A stretch of DNA of 8,065 nt from Melioribacteraceae bacterium. Lineage in GTDB: Bacteria > Bacteroidota > Ignavibacteria > Ignavibacteriales > Melioribacteraceae. The notes under the pieces were generated by a model, which ran no database searches, was not told the origin of the DNA, and saw nothing but the letters and a program-made list of their open reading frames with translations. Within the stretch, counting starts at the first letter, position 1. Each line of letters opens with the position of its first letter. The DNA lies in NCBI GenBank assembly GCA_015486905.1, contig WFQV01000293.1, positions 1 through 8,065 of the forward strand. Reading direction: 5' to 3'. Both the position numbers and the translations under genes were made by a program. Below, piece by piece: positions 1-7,400 of the stretch.

Positions 1-2657
1 TCTATCTTCCGTGCAATTTTTTTGTAAGTATCCATTGCTCCTGCCATGTAATAAATGTTGCCCACATCGTTAAGCAGACGGTAATCCATCGGTATTAACT
101 TACGAGGAATTTTCTTTTCCATCTCGTCAAGCGTTTTAATTGTCATCGCTTTGTCATGCTTAGCATAAAGGTAATTAAGAGCAAGACGGATATAAGCGTT
201 TCTGTAGTTCAACGTAAGTCTTTTGTGATTTTCGTTTAGGAATATCGTCGAATCGCTCAAACCACGGTATTTGAATCCCGGATGATAAGTCCTGCTAAAG
301 CCTTTCGGTTCGTTGAAAAGCTGTTTGTACATTATTTGGGTATCTACCGCTTGATAGTAACTACCTGTTTTGAAGGGCATCACGCGGAAAGCAAGTCCTT
401 CCATTTTCAAATAATCATTCAGTCCTATTTTACTATTGTCGGAACAAGTAACGGCAAAATAAATGGGGCGTTTCCAATGACTCGATTGAATAATATTAAG
501 CACCATCAAGTCTTGTGTCCTTACAGCCTTTATTCCTCCGAAATTGGCGGTATTTTTCATTACCCATTGAATTTTTCCCTTCTTAATAACGGAAGAATCC
601 TTTACGCCGAATTCCTTGTAAACCTCTTTCGGAACAGAAACGGTAATTTTCTTCGCTTTCCAGCGAATTGGTCCCAACCGGTTAATTTCCAAATCCGAAT
701 AAGAAATTGGAACCGGTTTCGTACCAAAGGGTTTTTCGTATTTAAGTTGTTTAATGTACCAGCCGGTATTAAGCAGACTCAGGTTCGCGATGCGCACATC
801 ACGCCGCACGCCTTCAACGTTCTGCAAATACCATAAGGGGAAAGTATCGTTGTCGCCATTTGTAAATAAAATAGCATTGGGTTTAACGCTTTGCAGCAAG
901 TTGTAGGAATAATCCCACGGTACGTAATTCCTTGAACGGTCATGTGTGAACCAATTCGTCTTTGCCATGTTGTAAGGCACAAAAACGATTGCAAAAAGCA
1001 GAAGCGTGTAATACGCCGGTTTGAACAACTTTTTATTTTTAAGCGTTTCTGTAATAATATCCAGCGAGCCCTTAACACCGAGTGAAATCCACATTGAAAA
1101 GACAAAGAACGCACCTACGTAGAAATAGTCTCTCTCCCTCGGCTGCGGTTGCTGCTGATTCTGGTAGAACGCCGTTAAGTACCCCAGGAAAATGAACATC
1201 ACAAGGAAAACGGAAGCCATTTTCCAGTCTTTCTTGAAGTGGTAATAAAGTCCAAGCAGTGCGAATAGGAACGGAATGTAAAACAGTTGCGTCCATTTAA
1301 CCCCTGCATCTTGAACGGTGCTTTCTCTTCCGATGTAATTCCAGAAAAGGTAGCGGTGAAACATATGTTGCATTTGGTATCTTAACAGAAAGTCCAAATC
1401 GCTTGAATAATTTGTGTAAATTGCTTGCTGCTGAGGTTCTTGAGAATATCTCCTTTGGAATATGGGGAAATCACCGTATTGTTCACGGTTCAAATAAGAG
1501 ACCAACGTTGAAAGGTCCCGGGGGTCATTCATATTAATGGGAGGATGCTCGTTTGCTCTTACAATAATCATAATGTAAGAAGTAAATCCTATGAAAATAA
1601 ACAAGAGGGCTTTAGACAACATAGCAACGGTTTCGCGTTTTTCTTTATGCCCCCAATAAATGAAATAAGCTAATACTGCAAATATTCCGATGAAAAAAAC
1701 TGCTCCGATAAATGTACTGTCACCGCCAATCCATCTTAAAAAATTAGGGACGTATTTAACCACACCGGGGTAAACAGCCGCAAGTGCAATACCACCGGCG
1801 ATTATGGGAATGTAAAAAGAATTTTTAACGAAGATTTTTTTCCAAAATATTCCCATGTAAATTGCGCTAATTGCAATGAACACCCACACAAAACGGGCGT
1901 CAACCGCTTTGAACTGCTCAGGCGTTGGAGGTGTGGTCTCGGTTAATGCACTCCACATAGCAATAAAAACGATTAAAATAATTGCAGTATGTCCGAGAAA
2001 GATGTATGCGGTCTTTTTCAAAGTTTCATCATCATCGGTGTACTTTCTAAAAACAATCACCATTGCAATCGGGACAATGGCTAAAACCGCCATTAGATGC
2101 ACACCGGTTGCAAGTCCTATTAAATAAGCAATAAGAATTAAATATTTCTCGCTGTCTTTGTTGTCCGCTTTCTCCCACCAAATCATCAGCAGCCAAATAA
2201 CAAGTGCAATAAAAAAAGTTGACGAAGCATAAACTTCGGCTTCTACAGCGTTAAACCAGAACGTATCGGCAAACGCAAGTGAAAGTGCACCTATGGCGGC
2301 TGCCAAAAAAGTCCCTGCCGATTGTAAAAGAGATTTCTCGTCATTCTTCGTGAACATATTAATTACACGAACGGAAACGAGGTAAAGGAATAAAACGGCA
2401 AAGGAGCTGGTAACCACGGAAATCGTATTAACCCGTAAGCCGATATTCCCAACAAAAGGAATCATCGACAAAATTCTTCCGACAATCAGAAAGAAAGGTG
2501 TTCCCGGAGGATGGGGTACTTGTAAAAGGTAAGAAGAAGAAATAAATTCACCGCAATCCCAAAAAGAAACCGACGGTTGAACGGTTGAAAAATAAGTGAA
2601 CAAAGCAATTAAAAAAACAATCAAACCTATTAATTTGTGGAGTCTCGATTCTGTCAT
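1..2657 (-). CDS. DUF2723 membrane glycosyltransferase (TMEM260-like, GT-C), C-terminus cut by window edge
   Basis: Translating the minus strand from ATG at 2657 gives 885 uninterrupted codons to the left edge, so the stop lies outside the window. The N-terminus has a membrane helix (about residues 7-25) followed by the family signature WDCGEF (33-38) and HPPGTP (49-54). Further hydrophobic helices lie at about 79-98, 114-130, 145-160, 172-202, 216-236, 256-271, 281-299, 315-334, 346-365, 457-472, 481-497, 511-527 and 547-563. Other recognisable blocks are ANEHPPINMNDPRD (368-381), RERDYFYVGAF (507-517) and GDNDTFPLWYL (601-611). Residues after about 590 look soluble, and 816-885 look like helical TPR-type pairs. 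The family includes human TMEM260, a protein O-mannosyltransferase. By homology this enzyme would use a lipid-linked sugar at the outer face of the inner membrane; the Asp/Glu of WDCGEF is the likely catalytic area. The sugar and acceptor are unknown. It lies 26 bp after the small upstream gene and has no clear Shine-Dalgarno site, which suggests co-transcription. Family assignment is confident; the precise reaction is inferred. Confidence 0.93.
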   Translation of the reverse strand, partial: MTESRLHKLIGLIVFLIALFTYFSTVQPSVSFWDCGEFISSSYLLQVPHPPGTPFFLIVGRILSMIPFVGNIGLRVNTISVVTSSFAVLFLYLVSVRVINMFTKNDEKSLLQSAGTFLAAAIGALSLAFADTFWFNAVEAEVYASSTFFIALVIWLLMIWWEKADNKDSEKYLILIAYLIGLATGVHLMAVLAIVPIAMVIVFRKYTDDDETLKKTAYIFLGHTAIILIVFIAMWSALTETTPPTPEQFKAVDARFVWVFIAISAIYMGIFWKKIFVKNSFYIPIIAGGIALAAVYPGVVKYVPNFLRWIGGDSTFIGAVFFIGIFAVLAYFIYWGHKEKRETVAMLSKALLFIFIGFTSYIMIIVRANEHPPINMNDPRDLSTLVSYLNREQYGDFPIFQRRYSQEPQQQAIYTNYSSDLDFLLRYQMQHMFHRYLFWNYIGRESTVQDAGVKWTQLFYIPFLFALLGLYYHFKKDWKMASVFLVMFIFLGYLTAFYQNQQQPQPRERDYFYVGAFFVFSMWISLGVKGSLDIITETLKNKKLFKPAYYTLLLFAIVFVPYNMAKTNWFTHDRSRNYVPWDYSYNLLQSVKPNAILFTNGDNDTFPLWYLQNVEGVRRDVRIANLSLLNTGWYIKQLKYEKPFGTKPVPISYSDLEINRLGPIRWKAKKITVSVPKEVYKEFGVKDSSVIKKGKIQWVMKNTANFGGIKAVRTQDLMVLNIIQSSHWKRPIYFAVTCSDNSKIGLNDYLKMEGLAFRVMPFKTGSYYQAVDTQIMYKQLFNEPKGFSRTYHPGFKYRGLSDSTIFLNENHKRLTLNYRNAYIRLALNYLYAKHDKAMTIKTLDEMEKKIPRKLIPMDYRLLNDVGNIYYMAGAMDTYKKIARKI

Positions 2658-2683
2658 TATTGCACCAATATAGTTAATAAATT

Positions 2684-2899
2684 TTACTTTTTGAACAAAT
2701 CATCCAAGTTGGGTTTAGGACGATTAACATAATATTTTTCGTACAACTTTCTCAATCTTTCCATCGACAACTTGTCCAGGTCCTCATCATCGATGTGCCG
2801 TTTTTTCAGCATTTTGTAGTCTTCCAATTCTTTCGGCTCGAACTTCCTCTCGAACCTCTTTAACACTTCAAAGTATTTTTTCTGGTCACGGTAACTCAT
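2684..2899 (-). CDS. Small charged helical protein of unknown function, upstream of DUF2723 gene
   Basis: This 71-residue frame begins at ATG 2897-2899 and ends in TAA at 2684-2686. I do not recognise a family. The protein is very rich in Lys, Arg, Glu and Asp, has no membrane segment, no signal peptide and no Cys. It is predicted mostly alpha-helical in two stretches (about 4-34 and 40-57), followed by a Pro-containing end (NRPKPNLDD, residues 59-67). The composition is that of a real soluble protein rather than a shadow frame, and no opposing gene covers it. The purine stretch AAAGGAAAG sits about 10 bases before the start, which is somewhat far for a ribosome site. It ends 26 bp before the DUF2723 start on the same strand, so the two probably share a transcript. 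It might be a cytoplasmic partner of the membrane enzyme, but that is only context. Confidence 0.7.
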   Translation of the reverse strand: MSYRDQKKYFEVLKRFERKFEPKELEDYKMLKKRHIDDEDLDKLSMERLRKLYEKYYVNRPKPNLDDLFKK

Positions 2900-3054
2900 A
2901 ATAGACCGGCTTTCCTTTCCAAAATAATTTAGAACTAAAATATATTAAAAAATTAGAATAGGCGGGGAATATTTATTCTGCTCGTTCATTTAAAAAAACA
3001 ACGTGGCATAAAAATTTTTTCCGCACTATTTTTACAAAAAGAACATTTTAAAAT
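2900..3054. promoter_or_regulatory. Divergent intergenic region between the small-protein/DUF2723 operon and the GT2 gene
   Basis: These 155 bases separate two divergent starts, so both promoters should lie here. The region is very AT-rich with A and T runs. I could not pick a convincing -35/-10 pair in either direction. A short dyad, GAATA-TT-TATTC, sits at 2967-2978 near the middle and could be a binding site; this is weak evidence because such sites arise by chance in AT-rich DNA. Confidence 0.5.
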
Positions 3055-3690
3055 ATGGTTTTCTACAAAGATTTTGCCCCTTTGGTTTCAATTATACTGC
3101 CAACGTTCAACAGACGCAAGCTTATTGAACGCGCAATAAATTCCGTATTAAAACAATCACTCGATAAGTGGGAGCTAATCATAATAGACGACGGAAGTAC
3201 CGACGGCACACAGGATTTCGTCAATCGGCTTGCCGTAACTGAAAAAAGAATTAAATATTTAAGGCAAAGCCACAGAGGAATTTCATACAGCTTGAACACC
3301 GGAATTAAAACGAGCAAGGGACGTTTCATTACTTTCTTAGGCAGCGACGACGAATACAAACCCGAACATTTACAACTCCGTGCCGACTTTTTTCACGCCC
3401 ACCCCGGGATTGATTTAATCCACGGCGGAATTGAAATAGTGGGGGACCCGTTTGTACCGGACAAAAGGGACACGAGCAAAAAAATTCATATCAAAGAATG
3501 TATTGTGGGCGGTACTTTCTTTGGTAAGAGAAAGGTCTTCGAAAATTTAAACGGTTTTAAAAACATCCCTTATAGTGAAGATTCTGAATTCTTAGAGAGA
3601 GCGTCGAAAATATTTAACATCCGGAAAGTTGACTTCCCCACATACGTTTATTACCGCAACACTCGGGATAGCATTACTAACACGATTTGA
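3055..3690 (+). CDS. Family 2 (GT-A fold) glycosyltransferase, compact and soluble
   Basis: This 211-residue protein is a GT2 glycosyltransferase, which transfers a sugar from a nucleotide-sugar donor with inversion. The fold begins with VSIILPTFNR (11-20), the first beta strand and nucleotide-binding loop. It continues with DDGSTDGT (45-52) for the donor base and ribose, and GSDDEYKPEHL (96-106), where SDDE stands in the DxD metal-binding position. A later SEDSEFLERA (174-183) matches the place of the catalytic base (ED) and the following Arg region. The length is near the minimum for the family; there is no C-terminal membrane helix or extra domain, so it is likely a cytoplasmic or peripheral enzyme of polysaccharide or glycoconjugate assembly. 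Donor and acceptor cannot be read from the sequence. ATG 3055 is chosen because the fold starts 10 residues later; there is no good Shine-Dalgarno site. It is transcribed away from the DUF2723 operon and stands alone. No terminator is obvious after the TGA. Confidence 0.9.
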   Translation: MVFYKDFAPLVSIILPTFNRRKLIERAINSVLKQSLDKWELIIIDDGSTDGTQDFVNRLAVTEKRIKYLRQSHRGISYSLNTGIKTSKGRFITFLGSDDEYKPEHLQLRADFFHAHPGIDLIHGGIEIVGDPFVPDKRDTSKKIHIKECIVGGTFFGKRKVFENLNGFKNIPYSEDSEFLERASKIFNIRKVDFPTYVYYRNTRDSITNTI

Positions 3691-3738
3691 TTTCAGCAAA
3701 ACAAATATTGATTGGAGCGTATGACATGGAGGAATAGG

Positions 3739-3791
3739 ACGCTGATTGGACAATAGAACACGGATGACACGGATTGTTGCTGGATTTTCAC
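3739..3791 (+). repeat. Repeat module R2, copy a
   Basis: Begins ACGCTGATTGGACAATAG, followed by GAACACGGATGACACGG and GGATTTTCAC. It matches copy b at 4352-4401 except for a 3-base length difference (extra CAA here) and one substitution (T3781 against A4391). Internally it repeats CACGGAT twice, nine bases apart. Confidence 0.85.
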
Positions 3792-3849
3792 TGAAGAAAA
3801 AGTAGTAATAAATGTGACAAGTTGTAAGTCTTAAGTTACCAGCCTACGT

Positions 3850-3988
3850 AATAGCCACGAATGCACGAATTTTATTCAACCAAGAACTAAGAACAAATGA
3901 ACTACGATTAACGAATACTCGAATGAACTCAAACTTCTTACGTCTTACTATTTGCGTCTAACGATTAACGATTTATAGGACGCTGATT
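3850..3988 (+). repeat. Direct repeat module R1, copy a (139 bp)
   Basis: Aligns without gaps to 4222-4360, an offset of 372 bases. The first 100 bases (3850-3949) differ at a single position, A3915 against G4287. The last 39 bases differ at 9 positions, so identity drops sharply at 3950. The module opens with the tandem pair CACGAATG/CACGAATT and ends in heptamer words (TTCTTAC, GTCTTAC and decayed copies) running into ACGCTGATT of the next module. Confidence 0.9.
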
Positions 3989-4036
3989 TTCATGATGAAT
4001 TATGATTTTCGATGATTAGACAATGGAACACGGATT
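3980..4036 (+). repeat. Repeat module R2, diverged copy c
   Basis: Starts with the same ACGCTGATT as copies a and b and ends with GACAATGGAACACGGATTA, close to GGACAATAGAACACGGATG of copy a. The middle is different, rich in ATGAT words. It directly follows R1a just as copy b follows R1b, so R1 and R2 behave as a joined unit. Confidence 0.65.
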
Positions 4037-4058
4037 ATTCAATTAAAAATTAAAAATT

Positions 4059-4149
4059 TTCTGTCCTCTATTCCTTTGCACCTCTGTACCTTTTTGCCTT
4101 TGAACCTCTAAACTTCTAAACCGCCGAAGGCGAACTAAACCTCTAAACG
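4059..4149 (+). repeat. Degenerate octamer tandem array (consensus TYTRNACC on the plus strand)
   Basis: Eight contiguous 8-base units run from 4059 to 4122: TTCTGTCC, TCTATTCC, TTTGCACC, TCTGTACC, TTTTTGCC, TTTGAACC, TCTAAACT, TCTAAACC. An 11-base interruption containing CGCC-GAA-GGCG follows, then two more units, ACTAAACC and TCTAAACG (4134-4149). Read on the minus strand the units are GG-N3-A-R-A. The phase is kept exactly although individual units differ at up to half of their positions. Confidence 0.8.
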
Positions 4150-4166
4150 AAGAACAATCTAATTAC

Positions 4167-4215
4167 GATTGACGAGTAGTAAGTCTTAAGTGACGAGTCT
4201 TAAGTAATAAGTTGC
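4167..4215 (+). repeat. Degenerate heptamer tandem array (RAKTNNY)
   Basis: Seven contiguous 7-base units: GATTGAC, GAGTAGT, AAGTCTT, AAGTGAC, GAGTCTT, AAGTAAT, AAGTTGC. It sits immediately before R1b. The related stretch before R1a (about 3815-3837, ACAAGTTGTAAGTCTTAAGT) has the same words, sharing GTAAGTCTTAAGT exactly with 4179-4191. The period is seen directly; there is no known function. Confidence 0.7.
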
Positions 4216-4221
4216 CTCCGG

Positions 4222-4360
4222 AATAGCCACGAATGCACGAATTTTATTCAACCAAGAACTAAGAACAAATGAACTACGATTAACGAGTACTCGAATGAAC
4301 TCAAACTTCTTACGTCTTACTTCTTGCGTCTTGCGATTGTCGAGTTGTAGAACGCTGATT
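4222..4360 (+). repeat. Direct repeat module R1, copy b (139 bp)
   Basis: Second copy of the 3850-3988 module. Inside it, four clean heptamers TTCTTAC, GTCTTAC, TTCTTGC, GTCTTGC occupy 4307-4334, followed by the diverged GATTGTC. In copy a the third and later units are altered (TATTTGC, GTCTAAC, GATTAAC), yet the 7-base phase is retained, so substitutions rather than slippage separate the copies. Confidence 0.9.
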
Positions 4361-4401
4361 GGATAGAACACGGATGACACGGATTGTTGCAGGATTTTCA
4401 C
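4352..4401 (+). repeat. Repeat module R2, copy b
   Basis: Matches 3739-3791 from ACGCTGATTGGA through GGATTTTCAC, lacking three bases (CAA). It overlaps the last 9 bases of R1b and ends about 10 bases before the T-run side of the terminator of the secreted-protein gene. Confidence 0.85.
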
Positions 4402-4411
4402 GGAAAAAAGA

Positions 4412-4439
4412 AATAAAAAAGCCGGACTTCCGCCCGGCT
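4412..4439 (-). terminator. Rho-independent terminator of the T9SS cargo gene
   Basis: On the minus strand the transcript reads AGCCGGGC-GGAA-GTCCGGCT followed by TTTTTATTT. The stem is 8 bp with one G-U pair, the loop GGAA fits the stable GNRA class, and the U-run follows immediately. It begins about 20 bases after the TAA at 4459-4461. The plus-strand side has only CTTCTTTAA, so it would act poorly on transcripts from the GT2 gene. Confidence 0.92.
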
Positions 4440-4458
4440 CTTCTTTAACCATATAATC

Positions 4459-7400
4459 TTATCTTAGCAGAACCATTTTTCTTACCTCGGTAAAGCCCCC
4501 GGCTTTTAATTGGTAAAAATAAATCCCGCTCGGTAAATTATCGGCATTGAATGTTACTTTGTAAATGCCGGCATTCTCATTACTACGCACGAGGGTTTTT
4601 AGTTCCCTGCCGAGAATGTCGTAAATCTTCAGCGTTACGAAACACGGCTTGCTAATTTGATACTCTATCTGTGTAGTATTTAGCCCACCCTTTGTTTTTT
4701 GTCCGAATGGATTGGGATAATTTTGAGAAAGTTTAAACTGTGCAGGGACAGGCTTTTGGCTTTTAACCGAAGTGATTGAAGCATCGGCACGGTAAACTTC
4801 ACCGCTGTTTGTTCCTGCGTAAACATAATTGCCGTCGTTACTTGGTAATACGGAGCTTACGCCGTAACCGCTAAGACCCATCTCGTACCAATCCACAGTG
4901 GAACCTCCGGCAACTTTCTCTAAATTGGATTTTTTGGAAATGCTTTTAATTACGCCTGTAAACACTCCGGATTCCCACGAAGTGGCGTAAATCCGTTTGC
5001 CCTTTGTCCTTACGGCATAAATGTAATTTGCTTCTACGGGGAATTCACGTCCCCACGTTACACCGGCGTCAGCCGAGCTGTAAAGCCCGTTGCCATAAGT
5101 GCCTGCGTAAATTACGCCGTCGTCGGACTTGCCGAGAGTCCAAATGTAAGGATACTCAATGTTCAATTTTGTAACTGTCTTTCCGCCGTCGTTTGATTTG
5201 TAAAGCCCCACGTCGAACGTGCCTATGAACAGCTCCCCTTCGTCGTTAACCGTCAAACCTACAACAGCGGCTTTGGAAATATTGTTGTTAATTTTGCTCC
5301 AATTCTTTCCGCTGTCTGTTGACTTGTAAAGTCCGCTGCCCCAAGTGCCGGCGTAAATATTATTATTGAAATAAGCGAGGCAGCGCACGTCACCTTTGGA
5401 AAAGCTCGTCCTTTTCCACGTCTGTCCGTTGTTTTCGGAGAGGTAAACACCACGCTCCGTACCCACAAATATTTTGCCGTCGGGCATTTCTTTAATTGAC
5501 CAAATGTAAGTAACGCTGTCCATTTGATTTTCATTGAGCAAGGTCCAAGTTGTTGCGCTGTCCGTGCGGTAAATATTACCTCCCCATGTTCCGACAAGGA
5601 ATGTCCCTTCGGGTTCGGGTTCCATTGTCCACACGAGTTCGTCGCTTTTGAATTTACCAACAAGTTTCCAATTAAACGTCATCTTTCCGGAGTTGCCGGA
5701 GGCACCTCTGGAGTTGTAGCGGACACCGAGCGAAACAAAATCATCTTCGGTTGTAACACCGTTGTCAGGTGTGGAATTTGTGTCAACCTGGTCAACAGAG
5801 ACAACTTCGGCAACGGAATAAAGAGTAGAATCGTAAGGTAAATTCCCGACAAAAAGAATATTATTGTACTGTGCATGACCTTGAAGATTAAGTGCAATCA
5901 TCTGTCCGTTTTGCTGCCCGTCAACGAAATTAACATTTGTCTTCGGTGCCAAAATTGTTCCCGTAACATTTATCCCTTTTATTTGCAAATATCTTGTTTT
6001 GTAGAAATTGTAAATTACATTCGAGTAATCCGCACCGAAAACTTTCAGTCCGCCGCCCCAATGTAAAGTATCCTTCCTGGAATATTTATCTTTGAAATTC
6101 ACAAGCACAACCGAGCCGTTCGGAACGTTAATGATGAAGTCCGTTGCACTTTCGATTTGAGATTTGTTTACAGAGAAAACGTTCAAAAAAGGACTGCTTC
6201 CGTTCAAGCGTAATGTGCTGAAATCCAAAGTTGTTTTACCGTTCGGAGTGTATTTGTAAAGCCTTGCCGCGAGTTGTCTTATCAAGTAACTTTTTTTCTT
6301 TAATGATCGGGCATATTTCCAATCTTTAATTAATTTCCCGTTAACAATATCCAATTCCGGATTAAAGTCGTGGAAAATTGTGTCCTTCCCGAAAACCACA
6401 TTCCCGCCGTAAATAGCGCCTCTGGGACCGTACTCGAGAGTATGCCCCACTACAAGCACATTTTGATTTGATGAATCGTTCCGCAATGCGTAGCCAACCG
6501 AGTATGAAGTACCCAAATGTGCGTAATTCCCTACGAACATTTTTCCATCCGTATCCGAGATAAGGGAATCCGCATTGTGAATTACAAATACGTTGTAACC
6601 TTTTGCAGGTCCCAAATCGAATACTGATTTGTTAGCATCTTTTATGTTAAGGTTTGCAGTCACTTTTAACGTTACCTCTTGCCCAACATCCAAGCTAGGA
6701 ACTTCCCACGTAATTACGTTTAAGCTGTCGGATGCCGTGCCTGCTCCGGCGTTTTCGGAAACAATATCCAAACCTTTTTGTAACGTATTTTTAACTACGA
6801 TGTTTGTAGCTTTGTCGGGCCCGGAATTTTTGAGCGTGAAAGTAAAGTGAACATTGTCACCGTTCTTTGGATTTGCTTTGTCAACTTCGCCGCTCAAACT
6901 TAAGTCTGCGTAGTTTTGATCAATAGTTTGCGGTGTTTGGTTCGGCAGATAAAATGCCATTCCTCCTATTCCCGAACTGAAATGCAGCACGCAGTCAAAT
7001 TTAAGGTTTGCAACATTAACCTTGAATATTCCTTCCTCATAAGCGGCGTAAATAAATCCGTTCGGATGACCAACGGCAGCGCGAAGTGCGTGCCCCTTTA
7101 GATTAATAGTCATAACCTTCGATATTTCTCCCGCAGGAAATGAATTAAATTTAAACAAATCGTAGTAGTTTCTTGAGCACATCCCCCAGTGATTCCTTGA
7201 GCCTAAAAACAGATAAAAAACAGTATCGACCTTTGAAAGCCCCATTGAGACCGAAAAGAAAGGAGTTTTTATGGTTGCTACAACCTCCGCCAGCCCATTA
7301 GTTGTATCGATAGATATGATTTGGTGGTTCAATGCCGTTAACCCGTAGAGCTTACCTTTGTTAAACACTAAGCCGGTAACGTAATCTCCGAATTTTAATT

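Larger units (their letters stand above)
3691..4458. repeat. 768-base convergent intergenic region made of modular short-word repeats
   Basis: No convincing gene lies here. Read left to right it contains module R2a (3739-3791), R1a (3850-3988), the partial R2c (3980-4036), an octamer array (4059-4149), a heptamer array (4167-4215), R1b (4222-4360), R2b (4352-4401) and the terminator of the minus-strand gene (4412-4439). Much of the DNA between and inside modules is itself built of 7-, 8- or 9-base words such as CACGAATG, GTCTTAC and CACGGATGA. The open frames in it are repetitive and lack any protein-like pattern. Function is unknown; position between two gene ends is typical of neutral intergenic repeats. 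Confidence 0.85.

Noticed and set aside
282..836. 184-codon open frame on the plus strand
   Set aside because: It lies antisense to the DUF2723 gene, whose minus-strand frame is open throughout and has recognised motifs here (the GDNDTFPLWYL region); the plus-strand product has no protein-like pattern.
779..1296. Two overlapping minus-strand open frames (779-1114, 1072-1296)
   Set aside because: They are in other frames of the same strand as the DUF2723 gene and disrupt its conserved blocks; they are shadows.
1876..2127. 83-codon plus-strand open frame inside the DUF2723 region
   Set aside because: Antisense to membrane helices of the DUF2723 protein; its composition follows from the complement of hydrophobic codons.
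3063..3359. 98-codon minus-strand open frame
   Set aside because: Antisense to the GT2 gene, which has all the expected catalytic motifs on the plus strand.
3055..3690. Polyprenyl-phosphate-mannose synthase supplying the DUF2723 enzyme
   Set aside because: The protein has SDDE in the metal site rather than the usual MDADL form, lacks membrane helices and is short, so a general GT2 call is safer.
3691..4410. CRISPR array
   Set aside because: There is no constant repeat with regular unique spacers; unit lengths are 7-9 bases or 50-139 bases and modules differ in kind.
3691..4410. Remnant of a decayed gene or insertion sequence
   Set aside because: No frame shows protein-like segments and no terminal inverted repeats or transposase fragments are visible; the periodic words explain the composition better.
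4186..4452. 88-codon minus-strand open frame in the repeat region
   Set aside because: It runs through the terminator hairpin and through the R1b and R2b repeats. Its sequence is a translation of repeat words, and there is no ribosome site.
5259..5663. 134-codon minus-strand open frame, and plus-strand frames at 5524-5841, 5875-6066, 6629-6850, 6916-7101 and 7552-7752
   Set aside because: All fall within the 1105-codon secreted protein gene in alternative frames; the main frame has clear domains over the whole length.
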